NCBI RefSeq assembly: GCF_001905735.1
Contig: NZ_LISW01000009.1
Coordinates: 62,001-126,000, forward strand
Source of the DNA: Streptomyces sp. CB01249
GTDB taxonomy: Bacteria > Actinomycetota > Actinomycetes > Streptomycetales > Streptomycetaceae
Reading direction: 5' to 3'
Length of the DNA stretch: 64,000 bases
The notes beneath the pieces are model-generated. The model was given only the letters and a program-made list of their open reading frames with translations. It did not search any database and was not told where the DNA came from. Both the position numbers and the translations under genes were made by a program. The stretch's first letter is position 1. Every line of letters begins with the position of its first letter. Below, piece after piece: positions 17,237 to 26,599 of this stretch.

Positions 17237-18526
17237 TCAGGTGGGTCCGGCCTCCCCCAGGCAGCTCAGCGCTTCGCGGAAGTCATCGAGGGCGGGCCCG
17301 TACTGGAAGGCGGAGGTGCGGTACGTCGACCGGTCGATCAGGCTCCTGGCCAGTTCCCGCGCTCCTCGGACCGGTTCGTGCCGGGCAAGGCGTCGGGCCA
17401 GCCCCACTCCCTCGTCGAACAGGTGGCGCACATCCTCCGCGTACCGGCAACGGTGCGATTCCCCGTGGACGGCGGAGCGGATGGTGAGGACGCGATGCAG
17501 GCCGACCAGGTCGGCGAGGTGCCGGTCCGGAACCTCGGCGGCCAGCGGAGCAAGAGCGTCCACCTCCTCACGAAGGGCGTGACGGCTGTCGAAGTAGCGC
17601 TCCCTGACATCGCGCGACCATTGCAGTTTCGTCGCGCCCGAAGGCGGACGCGGTCCTCGGGGTGCGGGCCGGTCGCCCTCGGCGCCGGGGAAGGACAGCA
17701 GCACGGCCCAGAACGACCTCTGATAGCCGCTCCATGTCTTTCGCTCCCCGGTGTCGGCCAGCTCCGTCAGCAGAGCGAGTGCCTCCTGCCGGGCGAGGCC
17801 CGCCTGCTCGCCCCGGCCATGGGCGTCGAGCATCTGCGCGTATCCGATGAGCGAGTAGAGGTAACAGGCCGTCGGGCCACGGTCGTTCGCGGCTTCCTCC
17901 CGTTCCATGCGTACGAGTGTCTCGAACGCGGCGAGCGCTTCGCCGAACCGGCCCGCGTCATGGAGAACGGCGATCCACTCCAGGAGTGACCAGGAGTGGG
18001 ACCCACCGTTCAGCGTCTTGGGCCGGTCCGCCATGTGCAACTCGGCCAAGACATCGGCGGCTTCGTCGTACCGGCCTTCCTCGGCAAGACCGCGGGCCCA
18101 CACTTCCAGCCCCCTGACCACGGGGGTTCCACTCACTGCCGCCTGTGCACGACCAACGGCGACCATCTCGGCACGCAGAGCGAGTCCTTCCTCGCGTCGG
18201 CCCCGGCTGTACAGCACTCTCTGGCACGTATCGAGCGCGTCGTAGAGAACATCGGCACGGGTGGGTTCGCCCGGATCGATGGACCGTGCCACGGCGACCG
18301 CCTCCTCGCACAGCGCGAGGCGGTCCGGGCGCGTGTGGCGGTGGGAGTTCTCGAAGCCCAGGGCCTGCAGCGCCCTGGCCAGGCGTGGCAGGTACGAGGC
18401 GGGGCTGACCTGGGCGAGCACCCGGTAGGCGTCGACTTCCTCGCGCGGTGTGCGGCGTCCCGAGGCGAGCAGCACATTCCGCGCTCGCACGATGTCGTCC
18501 TGATCGACTTTCCGCGAGTGATTCAT
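17237..18526 (-). CDS. TPR-type helical repeat protein, function unknown
   Basis: A 429-residue soluble, strongly helical protein. Repeated 30-40-residue pairs of helices, for example DEAADVLAELHMADRP and FGEALAAFETLVRME, and the FREALSCLGEAG tail look like tetratricopeptide repeats. No catalytic motif or signal peptide is seen. Such proteins are common in Streptomyces as uncharacterised scaffolds. It is transcribed alone, leftward, facing the sigma-factor remnant. A GC-rich inverted repeat overlaps its 3' end. Confidence 0.65.
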   Translation of the reverse strand: MNHSRKVDQDDIVRARNVLLASGRRTPREEVDAYRVLAQVSPASYLPRLARALQALGFENSHRHTRPDRLALCEEAVAVARSIDPGEPTRADVLYDALDTCQRVLYSRGRREEGLALRAEMVAVGRAQAAVSGTPVVRGLEVWARGLAEEGRYDEAADVLAELHMADRPKTLNGGSHSWSLLEWIAVLHDAGRFGEALAAFETLVRMEREEAANDRGPTACYLYSLIGYAQMLDAHGRGEQAGLARQEALALLTELADTGERKTWSGYQRSFWAVLLSFPGAEGDRPAPRGPRPPSGATKLQWSRDVRERYFDSRHALREEVDALAPLAAEVPDRHLADLVGLHRVLTIRSAVHGESHRCRYAEDVRHLFDEGVGLARRLARHEPVRGARELARSLIDRSTYRTSAFQYGPALDDFREALSCLGEAGPT

Positions 18527-18635
18527 GGCGGAGATTCTGGGCGCTCCCGGAGGGGCCCAACAAGGCTTGTCCGCTGTGCCGTTGCTCCTACGAAAATGCC
18601 CTCTGACCTGTCATGATGGCTGTGACACCACTTCC

Positions 18636-18676
18636 CGGGCCGGGGCCTTCCGTCAGCGACGGGACGCCCCGGCCCG
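18636..18676 (-). terminator. Hairpin after the lipoprotein gene
   Basis: Perfect 11-base arms (CGGGCCGGGGC at 18636-18646 and its complement at 18666-18676) with a 19-base loop lie 20 bases past the stop of the leftward lipoprotein gene. Confidence 0.6.
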
Positions 18677-18695
18677 CGGTCGTGGGAGCGGGTGG

Positions 18696-19340
18696 TCAGT
18701 TGCTCCAGATGACCGGGCTGTCCCTGTACGCGTCACCCTCCTCGAACGACGCGACCGCGATGGGGTCGGTCTTCGTGGCGCTGAGCGAGCAGGTCTCGTA
18801 GGAGGCGCCCTTCGTGGTGAAGTCGCGGGGGGCCGTCTCGCTGTCGCACTTGCCCGGGAGGTCGCCGATCAGGATGACGCCCGTGGGAGCGCCGCCCGCC
18901 AGATTGCCGCGCAGCCTCAGCGACGAGTAGGAGAGGTCCGTGCCGCCGACGTTCTCCACCTTCATGCGGATGTAGTAGGGCGTCATGCCCTTCGCCTTGT
19001 CGCCGAAGGGGGCCATGTCGGCCTCGGTGCCCTTCTCGATCGCCGTGACCGTGATGGCGACCGTGCCCTCCTTTGACGTCCCGTACTTGAACGGCACGAC
19101 CGCCCGGTCACCGACCTTGAACTTCGTGCCCGGTGCGGCGACGTCACCACTGGGCTTGGAGCCGGCGTCGTCGCTGGGGTCCGCCGACGGGCTCTCGCTG
19201 CTCGGGGTGGGCGAGGCCGGGGCGGAGGCCGAGGGCGATTCCGGCATCGCTGCCGGGTCCTCGTCATCGTTGCAGGCCGTGAGCCCGAGACTCAGGGTGG
19301 TGAGGGCAACTGCGGTGACGATGCGTCCCTTGCGTATCAT
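18696..19340 (-). CDS. Secreted lipoprotein with DUF4352-like domain
   Basis: A 214-residue lipoprotein. The signal MIRKGRIVTAVALTTLSLGL is followed by the lipobox LTAC at about residue 23. A long Ser/Pro/Ala linker comes next, then an immunoglobulin-like beta domain (GDRAVVPFKYGTSKEGTVAI, YYIRMKVENVGGTDLSY). This layout is typical of extracellular lipoproteins with a DUF4352 or telomere-repeat-factor-like fold. Two cysteines (GKCDSE; YETCSL) may form a disulfide. The function is unknown. Confidence 0.75.
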   Translation of the reverse strand: MIRKGRIVTAVALTTLSLGLTACNDDEDPAAMPESPSASAPASPTPSSESPSADPSDDAGSKPSGDVAAPGTKFKVGDRAVVPFKYGTSKEGTVAITVTAIEKGTEADMAPFGDKAKGMTPYYIRMKVENVGGTDLSYSSLRLRGNLAGGAPTGVILIGDLPGKCDSETAPRDFTTKGASYETCSLSATKTDPIAVASFEEGDAYRDSPVIWSN

Positions 19341-19460
19341 TTTGACCTAACTCGCGGTAGAGGCTGCGTTGTACGGCAGCCGGAGGGTGTTCCGGGCAAC
19401 ACGGCGACGGCAGCGCGTCAATGAGGCGCGCCGCGACGCCCTACTCACCCTGGGCCAGGA

Positions 19461-20330
19461 ATGACACAGACTCGTCGCAGAGACGGCACAGCCGCGCGAC
19501 GGCTGTGCGCCGCCTGTGAGCGGGTGGACGGCTTGTACGCTGCGCTTATTCGACGGACCGCGCTCACCACGGGTCAGTACCTCCGCTGGTCGCGCTGCAC
19601 CTCGCCGCCGGCCGCGCGCGAGGGCTACGACTGCGCCGTCATGAAGACCCCCCTCGACTACCGGAAGCCGGACGGGCGGACGATCGACGTCGCCCTGATA
19701 CGCCTCGAGGCCACGGGCCCGAACAGCCGGCGCATCGGTTCCCTAGTCCTCAACTTCGGCGGGCCCGGCGTGTCCGGCGTGAGCGGACTTCCCGCACGCC
19801 TCCGCCAGTACGGGCCGCTGCGCGACCGCTACGACCTGGTCTCCTTCGACCCGCGCGGCGTGGGCCGGACCAGCGCGGCCCATATCCGCGACTGCCCGAC
19901 CGGGGACGGGCCCGAGGAGGCCGCCCGCGGATGGCGCGGCTGGCCGACCGCCTGGAGAGGAAGCCCGCCCCGGCCGGAGGCGGCAGGACCCTCGACGCCC
20001 ACGACCTCGCGTACGACGTCGGCGACCATCTCGCCCGCGGCACGGACGGGTGGCAGCCCCTCGCCAAGGCGCTCACCGCGCTGATCGACCGCAACGACGG
20101 CCGCCCGCTGGACAAGGGCTCGGACGACACCGGCTCCGCCGACCCGGCGGCGCCCCCGGTCGACAACGGCCGCGTCGCCTGTGTTCGGCGCGGCCTGGTC
20201 CACGGGCGTCTACCTCTGCTTCGACTGGCCGTTCGACGGCGAGCGGGTCACCCCGCAGGTGAACGCCGAGGGCGCGGATCCCATCCTGGTGGTCGGCGGC
20301 ACCGGTGACCCGATCACCCCGTACAGGGGA
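19461..20330 (+). pseudogene. Decayed tripeptidyl-aminopeptidase-like hydrolase
   Basis: Pieces of a secreted alpha/beta hydrolase occur in three different frames. The first frame has YDCAVMKTPLDYRKPDG and VLNFGGPGVSGVSGLPA, then DLVSFDPRGVGRTS. A second frame has DVGDHLARGTDGWQPLAKAL. A third has VYLCFDWPFDGERVTPQVNA and ADPILVVGGTGDPITPY. The region that should hold the nucleophile serine elbow is missing between the first and second pieces. The N-terminal signal peptide is also absent. It is therefore a pseudogene of the S33 tripeptidyl-aminopeptidase type. Confidence 0.8.
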
Positions 20331-20384
20331 CGGTGTGCCGGGGCGACATGTCCTAGGCCGTGCCCGCGAGGGCCCCCACGGACG

Positions 20385-22130
20385 TCAGGTGGTGCGACGT
20401 GCCTGCTGCATCGCGGTCAGCCGGGACACGTACAGGGCGGTCGCCACGACGGTGGGAAGCACGAGGATGCGGAGGATCAGGCCCACCACGGTGCCCTCCG
20501 ACATGTCGTACGTGTCCCAGTCCTTGTAGCCGTCGTCCCCGTAGGTCAGCCCGTTGTCGTGCGAGATGAAGTCCTCGTGCTCGGCCCATGCGAAAGCCGC
20601 CCAGTACAGGTACAGCGGCAACGTCACCATGGTGAAGACAGCGCACCCCCACCAGACGTGCAGCCGGGCGGCCGGGGCCATGGCGCCGCCCAGGGAGGTC
20701 GGGCTGGAGGCGTGCCAGACATCGTTCGCGATCTGCTTGGGCAGGTAGAGGTTGCCCAGGGGAATGAACCACGAGAGGACGGCCAGCCGGGGCTCGTAAC
20801 GCAGCCGTCCGGGGGCGAACTCCTCGGCGGCGGACCGCATTTTCGCGCACCAGATCAACCAGGAGACGACGAAGGCGACCGCCGCCCCGATCTGGATGTA
20901 GCCCCAGGGGTAAGCCATTTCCTCGTCCCGGGACGGGGCGTCCGACACGGTCCCGCTCAGCAAGTTCAATTGGGTGATCGTGGTGCCCAGCGCCGCCAGC
21001 CCGAACAGGGCGAGGGTCGCGTACACGGCCATCGTGGACGGGGTGGGGCCGTTACGCCCGTTGCGCTCCTCGGCCAGTGTGCGTGACGTTCCACGCCGGG
21101 GCTCCGGTTCGGCCTGCGCGGTGACGGGGGCGGTGGCCGGGACGGCGGGGCGCTGGGCGGGGACGGTCCCGATCTCGTCCTCGGGCGGCTGTGCCGGGGG
21201 CTGGCCCTCCTCCGCCGTCAGAACGGTACCGGGGTCCTCGTGCTCCAGCAGCTGGGCCGCGTCCTGACCCAGCCTGGCCAGGACCGGCGCGGGAAGCCAG
21301 GGGCCGAGATGCCGGAACTGCGTCTCCTCGCGCGTCCGGAGCGTGGCAAGCGACGGCCTGGCCTCCGGGTCCTTGGCGAGGCAGTCGCCGATCAGTGGGA
21401 GCAGGGCCTCCGGAATGCCCGTGAGGTCGGGTTCCTCGTGCACCACCCGGTACATGAGGGCGTGCGGGCGCCCCTCGGCCGTGTCGAAGGGCAGACGGCC
21501 GGCTGCGGCGAAGGCGAGGACCGAGCCCAGCGAGAAGATGTCGCAGGCGGCGGTGAGACGTTCCCCGCGTACCTGCTCGGGCGCCATGAAGCCCGGGGAG
21601 CCGACGACCACGCCGGTGGAGGTCAGTCCGCCGTGGGTCGGGCCGTCCAGGGCGCGGACGATGCCGAAGTCGATCACCTTGGGGCCGTCGATGGTGATCA
21701 TGACGTTGGAGGGTTTCAGGTCCCGGTGGACGAGCCCGGCCGCGTGGATGTCGGCCAGCGCGTCGCAGAGACCGGATGCCAGCCCACGTACCGAGCGCTC
21801 CGGGAGCGGCCCGTGACGGGCCACCACCTCGGCGAGGGTCGGGCCGGGGACGTACGCGGTGGCGACCCAGGGCCGTTCGGCGTGCGGGTCGGCGTCGAGC
21901 ACGGCCGCCGTCCAGTCGCCGCCCACGCGCTGGGCGATGGCGACTTCTTCGGCGAACCGGAGCCGGAAGTCGGGCAGCGCCGCGAGTTCGAGCCTGATCG
22001 ACTTGACCGCCACCATGCGGCCGCGCGGGGACCGGGCGAGGTAGACCACGCCCATCCCGCCCTCGCCGAGCCGGCCGAGCAGCCGGTAGTCCGCCACGCG
22101 TACAGGGTCATCCGCCCGCAGGGCCCGCAC
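20385..22130 (-). CDS. Ser/Thr protein kinase fused to a DUF4328 membrane domain
   Basis: A 581-residue membrane kinase. The N-terminal ~265 residues form a complete Hanks-type kinase: GRLGEGGMGVVYLA, VAVKSI, HRDLKPSNVM, DFGIV and APEQ. A Pro/Ala-rich linker follows. The C-terminal ~220 residues contain about four membrane helices with the DUF4328 pattern (WFIPLGNLYLPKQIANDVW). It lacks the PASTA repeats of PknB-type kinases, so the membrane part probably senses something else. GTG 22130 is chosen because AAGGAGG lies 8 bases upstream; in-frame starts extend to 22169. Confidence 0.88.
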   Translation of the reverse strand: MRALRADDPVRVADYRLLGRLGEGGMGVVYLARSPRGRMVAVKSIRLELAALPDFRLRFAEEVAIAQRVGGDWTAAVLDADPHAERPWVATAYVPGPTLAEVVARHGPLPERSVRGLASGLCDALADIHAAGLVHRDLKPSNVMITIDGPKVIDFGIVRALDGPTHGGLTSTGVVVGSPGFMAPEQVRGERLTAACDIFSLGSVLAFAAAGRLPFDTAEGRPHALMYRVVHEEPDLTGIPEALLPLIGDCLAKDPEARPSLATLRTREETQFRHLGPWLPAPVLARLGQDAAQLLEHEDPGTVLTAEEGQPPAQPPEDEIGTVPAQRPAVPATAPVTAQAEPEPRRGTSRTLAEERNGRNGPTPSTMAVYATLALFGLAALGTTITQLNLLSGTVSDAPSRDEEMAYPWGYIQIGAAVAFVVSWLIWCAKMRSAAEEFAPGRLRYEPRLAVLSWFIPLGNLYLPKQIANDVWHASSPTSLGGAMAPAARLHVWWGCAVFTMVTLPLYLYWAAFAWAEHEDFISHDNGLTYGDDGYKDWDTYDMSEGTVVGLILRILVLPTVVATALYVSRLTAMQQARRTT

Positions 22131-22263
22131 AGGCACGTCCTCCTTCGGCACCGTGCGCCCACGGCGCACAAACGACTGGTCAGGCTAGAGGAGACGGCTC
22201 GGCGGCTGTGCCGGTTTCACCGAACGCGCTCCGTTCCCAGGGCGAATGGCCGGCCCCGGCCCG

Positions 22264-22923
22264 TCACTCGTACCGGTACTTCAGGGAATCCGCCTCCGAC
22301 TGCTCGATGTCGGCGATCGTGAGTCCCGGCATGCGGAGCTGGGCGAGCGTGACCTCGGCCGAGGTCGGCTGGTCGTCCGCCGACGGCCACTGCTCGGGCT
22401 TCCAGGCTCCGCTGCGCAGAAGGGACTTGGGGCAGTGCGGGTAGACCTCCTCGATGCCCACGACCAGCGCGCTGGCCGGCGGCTTTCCCACGGGGGTCAG
22501 CTGCTCCAGCAGTTCCGGGCGCGTGGAGACGCATGCCCGGCCGTTCACCCGGAGCGTCGTGGTGCGCCCCGGGACGATGAACAGCAGCCCGGCCCGGCCG
22601 GTGGCGATGACGTTCTGCAGGGTGTCCAGCCGCCTGTTGCCGGTCGCGTCCGGGATCGCCACCGTCCGCGGGTCCAGGACGGCCACGAACCCGGCGGGCC
22701 CGCCGCGCGAGGAGACGTCGCAGCGCCCTTCCGGGTCCGCGCTGGCGACCAGGACCAGTGACGAGCAGGCGATCAACTTCTTCGTCTGTTCGTTGAGTTC
22801 GGTCGTCTGCTTGCGCAGCGACGTGTCCCTCGGGAGTTCGTACGTCCGGCGCAGCTCCTCGTGATCGCGTACGGCGTCGGCTCGGAGCGCGTCGAACGCG
22901 CTGCCGGTGGACAGTGTCGTCAT
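22264..22923 (-). CDS. FMN-dependent pyridoxamine-phosphate-oxidase-like flavoprotein
   Basis: A 219-residue cytoplasmic protein of the PPOX-type flavoprotein fold, in the MSMEG_1061-like branch. Visible are SSLVLVASADPEGRCDVS, VAIPDATGNRRLDTLQNVIA and LLFIVPGRTTTLRVNGRA, the usual strand order of the FMN split barrel. The C-terminus HCPKSLLRSGAWKPEQWP is also typical. These proteins bind FMN or F420 and reduce small molecules; the substrate cannot be read from sequence. It is transcribed alone, divergently from the ABC transporter. Confidence 0.82.
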   Translation of the reverse strand: MTTLSTGSAFDALRADAVRDHEELRRTYELPRDTSLRKQTTELNEQTKKLIACSSLVLVASADPEGRCDVSSRGGPAGFVAVLDPRTVAIPDATGNRRLDTLQNVIATGRAGLLFIVPGRTTTLRVNGRACVSTRPELLEQLTPVGKPPASALVVGIEEVYPHCPKSLLRSGAWKPEQWPSADDQPTSAEVTLAQLRMPGLTIADIEQSEADSLKYRYE

Positions 22924-23156
22924 GCGGCGACCTTACGGGTGGGGCCCCGGACGGTCACACGGTGTCCGCAATCCCCCGCAGGGGTGACCCGACCTGATCG
23001 AACGAGTTTCAGCGGCGACGGCACAGAGGCCCCACGGCCTGATCCCCCAATAGAACTTGCGTTCACAAAATGCCCTCCGATCCGGCCGTTACGGGACCGG
23101 ATCCACCGCGTTTTTAGAGCATCAGTGCCACATCGACGCCCAGACGGAGGAACGCC

Positions 23157-25118
23157 ATGCACCCCACCCCTCCCCCTCGCAACAGCCTCCCGAAATCGAA
23201 CGGCGACGTTCCGGGACCGCGATCCGTCCCCTTACCGCCCGAGCCCGAGCCGCAGATGCGTTACGTCGATCTCACCGGCAGCCGCGAGGCGGCCGGCCGG
23301 TCGATCCGGATGCGCGACATGGCCCGCCGTCTGCCGCAGCTGGTGCGCCGCTCGCTGGCGCTGGCGTGGCGGGTCGACCGGCGGGCGACCGTCGGCCTGC
23401 TGCTGTGCCAGCTGGTCACCGGGGTGATGCAGGCCCTGGGTCTGGTCGCCATCGCGGGCACCCTGACGGCCCTGCTGCGCGACGGGGACGTCTACCACCG
23501 TCTCCTCGACGCGTGGCCGTCCGTCGCCCTGCTCGCCGGGGCGGCCGGGGTGCGCGCGCTGCTCGGGATCACCGTCAACTGGCTCTCCTCCAGGCTGGGT
23601 CCGCTGATGTCCCGCGAGGCCGAGCAGATGCTGCTCACCGGCTGCGCCGAGGTCGAGTTGTGCGCGTACGACGACCCCGACTTCAACCGTGACCGCGAGG
23701 CGGCCGACCGCGGCGCCCAGGTCACCGGCGACCTGATCAACGAGGGGCAGGACCTGATCGCCTCGGCCGCCGCGTTCCTCGCCGGGGCCGTCGTGCTCGC
23801 CGGTGTGCACTGGGTGCTGCTCCCGCTCCTCGTCGCCGCGAGCCTGCCGCAGGCCGTGGCCCAGGTCAGCGCCGCGCGCGTCCGCTACCTGGCCAATCTC
23901 CGGAGCAACGGCGACAACCGGATGCTGTCCGTGCTGCGCTGGCACATCTACACCAAGGACGCCGCCGACCAGATCCGCGCGGGGACCATGGCCGACTTCC
24001 TGTCCGGCCGGTACCGGCACACCGTCGCCCGTATCAACCGCGAAGACCGGGCCGCGGCCGACCAGGGCGCGCGGATGTCCCTGGCCGGCGCGGTATGCGG
24101 GGGGCTGGGGTCGGCGGTGGTGTGGGCGGCAGTCGTGTGGCTGCTCGCGAACGGCCGGATCAGCGTCGGCCACGCGGGCACGGCCGTCTTCGCCCTGCAG
24201 ACCGTCGGCATGGCGGTCCGCGGCCTGGTGGCAGTCGGCGCGCGCGCCGTGCGGACGGGGCTGTACATGGACGACTGGACCGGTTTCCTCGACAAGGCGG
24301 GCGGCTTCCGCATGCGCCGGGGCCCGCACCACCCCGCGCCGCCGGAGACGATCGAGGTCAAGTCGGTCACGCACCGCTACGCGGGCAAGGAGCACGACGC
24401 CCTGTCCGAGGTGTCCCTCACCCTGCGCCGGGGCGAGGTCACCGCACTGGTCGGCTTCAACGGCTCCGGGAAGTCGACGCTGTCGAAGCTGGTCAGCGGC
24501 CTCTATCTGCCCACGGACGGGCAGGTGTTGTGGGACGGCGTCCCCACCACTGAGGCCGACCCGCAGGCCCTGTGGCGGCACGTCGCCCTCGTACCGCAGG
24601 ATTACGCGCACTGGCCGCTGACCGTGCGCGAGAACGTGACTCAGGGGCAGCCCACCGAGGGCGGCGACGCGGCGGTCCGTGAGGCGTGCGAGGCTGCCGA
24701 CGCCGACGAGGTAGTCGACAAGCTGGGCGCGGGCCTGGACACCCTCCTGGCCCGCGAATGGCTCAACGGCGAGGAGCTGAGCGGCGGCCAGTGGCAGCGC
24801 ATCGCCCTGGCCAGGGCGTTCTTCCGCCAGGCCGGGCTGCTGGTCCTGGACGAGCCGACGGCCAACCTCGACCCGCGTGCCGAGTTCCGCATCTTCCAGC
24901 GGCTGCGGTCCCTGGCCCGGGACCGGGCGGTGCTCCTTGTGACCCACCGCATCGCGAACGTGGCCGTCGCCGACCGCATCGTCGTGCTCGACGCGGGCCG
25001 CGTCGTCCAGGAGGGCACGTACGCCGAAATCGCCGAACAGCCCGGGCTCTTCCGGCAGTTGCTGTCCTACCAGATCACGTCCGAACCGGACGACGACAAG
25101 CACGAGGCCCCCGCGTGA
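23157..25118 (+). CDS. ABC transporter, fused permease and ATPase (exporter type)
   Basis: A 653-residue half-transporter. A Pro-rich cytoplasmic N-terminus leads to about six membrane helices (residues 80-370). The ATPase domain follows with Walker A GFNGSGKSTLSKL, signature LSGGQWQRIALARAF, Walker B LLVLDEPTANLD and the H-loop VTHRI. There is no peptidase domain. GGAGG precedes the ATG. It heads a rightward run of four Nudix genes and is 38 bases from the next, so it probably exports the product, or moves an intermediate, of that system. Exporters of this type serve many natural-product clusters. Confidence 0.88.
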   Translation: MHPTPPPRNSLPKSNGDVPGPRSVPLPPEPEPQMRYVDLTGSREAAGRSIRMRDMARRLPQLVRRSLALAWRVDRRATVGLLLCQLVTGVMQALGLVAIAGTLTALLRDGDVYHRLLDAWPSVALLAGAAGVRALLGITVNWLSSRLGPLMSREAEQMLLTGCAEVELCAYDDPDFNRDREAADRGAQVTGDLINEGQDLIASAAAFLAGAVVLAGVHWVLLPLLVAASLPQAVAQVSAARVRYLANLRSNGDNRMLSVLRWHIYTKDAADQIRAGTMADFLSGRYRHTVARINREDRAAADQGARMSLAGAVCGGLGSAVVWAAVVWLLANGRISVGHAGTAVFALQTVGMAVRGLVAVGARAVRTGLYMDDWTGFLDKAGGFRMRRGPHHPAPPETIEVKSVTHRYAGKEHDALSEVSLTLRRGEVTALVGFNGSGKSTLSKLVSGLYLPTDGQVLWDGVPTTEADPQALWRHVALVPQDYAHWPLTVRENVTQGQPTEGGDAAVREACEAADADEVVDKLGAGLDTLLAREWLNGEELSGGQWQRIALARAFFRQAGLLVLDEPTANLDPRAEFRIFQRLRSLARDRAVLLVTHRIANVAVADRIVVLDAGRVVQEGTYAEIAEQPGLFRQLLSYQITSEPDDDKHEAPA

Positions 25119-25156
25119 GCCGCCCCGCACCCCTTCCGCCGTCCCGAGGTCACGAC

Positions 25157-26599
25157 ATGCCGCTCACCCGCTCCCACATCCGCAGCACCACCGAGGCGTA
25201 CCTGGTGCGCCACCCGCACGAGCGGGAATCCCTCGCCGGGCTGCTGTCCCTCCTGGACGGCCCCGACGATCCGGCCGACCGCGCGACGCTCCCGGCTCAC
25301 GTCACGTGCAGCGCTGTCGTCGTCGACCGCCGGTGCCGGGTCCTGCACATCCGGCACCGGGCCTCCGACGGGCTCATGCTCACCCCCGGCGGTCACACGG
25401 AGCCCGGCGACCGCAGTCTGCTCGTCGCCGCGTTGCGCGAGCTGTCGGAGGAGACCGGGATCGCCCCGGGCGCCGTGTCCCTGACCCGGCAGTTCCTCGG
25501 CTCCCCCGCCGACATCGACGTGCACGACATCGACGCGCGCCCCGCGAAGGGCGAACGGGCGCACCGGCACTACGACTTCCGTTACGTGTTCCACCTCGCC
25601 GACGAGGAGCCACCCGCGCTCACTCTTCAGGACGAGGAGGTGTCCGGGGCGCAGTGGCTGCCCCTGGCGGAGGTCAGGTCACCGACCCTGCGTACGAAGC
25701 TTCTTCAGGCGGGCCTGGACGGGCAGCCCGAGCCCGTGAACGCCTCGGCGATCATCCACGACGGGAAGGGACGGTACCTGCTGCACCTCCGGGACGCGAA
25801 CAAGCCGTGGATCTGGGAGTCGGGGTGCTGGTCGCTGCTCGGTGGCGGCTGGGAGCCGCAGGACCGCACGCTGCTCGACACGGTCCGCCGGGAGCTGCGC
25901 GAGGAGGCCGATCTGGCGGTCGCCGGCCTGGTGCCGTACGCGGTCGAGCACGTCACCGGCACGGACGGGACCCGGGTACCGGTCCAGGTGTTCAGCGGCC
26001 GCTGGAACGGCGACCCGGCCGCTCTGCCGCTCACCGAGGGCGTGATGGTCGCCTGGGTGCGGCCCGAGAAGTTCCCGTACATGACGATGCTGCCGTCGAC
26101 CCGGGCACTCCTGGAACGGCACGCCGCCGAGCACGATGCGCCCTCGGCCCCGGCATCGGCGACGGTCCTGAACGTCGTCGGCGTCCACCTCTACCTGGAG
26201 CGGGACGGCCAGGTCCTGCTGGGGCTGCGGCACCCCGACTCGGCGTACGCGGGCAACACCTGGCACGTGCTCGCGGGCCACTGCGAGGCGGAGTCCGCGA
26301 CGGCGTGCCTGGTCAGGGAGGCGTACGAGGAGGCGGGGCTGGTGATCGACCCAGCGGATGTCGAACTCGTCCACACCGTGCACACGGTCAACCGGCCGGG
26401 CGGTAGACCCAGGATCGGCCTCTTCTTCCGCGCACGGCGCTGGGAGGGCACGCCCGAGCTGAGGGAGCCGGACAAGTGCGTCGCCTGGCAGTGGTGGAAC
26501 GCCAAGGACCTGCCCGAGCCACTGGTCCCCTACGCACGGGCCGCGATCGAGGGCATCCGGGCCGGACGCGTCTACACCGAGCTGGGGTGGACCCGTTGA
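25157..26599 (+). CDS. Protein with three tandem Nudix domains
   Basis: A 480-residue protein made of three Nudix folds (about 50-190, 195-335 and 340-480). Their boxes are GGHTEPGDRSLLVAALRELS followed by EETG, GGGWEPQDRTLLDTVRRELR followed by EEAD, and GHCEAESATACLVREAYEEA followed by GL. All keep the REx2EE catalytic core; the first has one extra residue before it and the second lacks the final glycine. Nudix enzymes cleave nucleoside diphosphates linked to other groups. Domain 3 is closely similar to the Nudix domain of the next gene (both have an EPDKC motif), which suggests duplication. The substrate is unknown. Confidence 0.85.
   Translation: MPLTRSHIRSTTEAYLVRHPHERESLAGLLSLLDGPDDPADRATLPAHVTCSAVVVDRRCRVLHIRHRASDGLMLTPGGHTEPGDRSLLVAALRELSEETGIAPGAVSLTRQFLGSPADIDVHDIDARPAKGERAHRHYDFRYVFHLADEEPPALTLQDEEVSGAQWLPLAEVRSPTLRTKLLQAGLDGQPEPVNASAIIHDGKGRYLLHLRDANKPWIWESGCWSLLGGGWEPQDRTLLDTVRRELREEADLAVAGLVPYAVEHVTGTDGTRVPVQVFSGRWNGDPAALPLTEGVMVAWVRPEKFPYMTMLPSTRALLERHAAEHDAPSAPASATVLNVVGVHLYLERDGQVLLGLRHPDSAYAGNTWHVLAGHCEAESATACLVREAYEEAGLVIDPADVELVHTVHTVNRPGGRPRIGLFFRARRWEGTPELREPDKCVAWQWWNAKDLPEPLVPYARAAIEGIRAGRVYTELGWTR

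Noticed and set aside
22924..23156. Possible lanthipeptide-type precursor before the ABC exporter
   Set aside because: The only small frames lack a ribosome site, and none shows an F-x-L-D leader or a Cys/Ser/Thr-rich core, so no precursor can be claimed.
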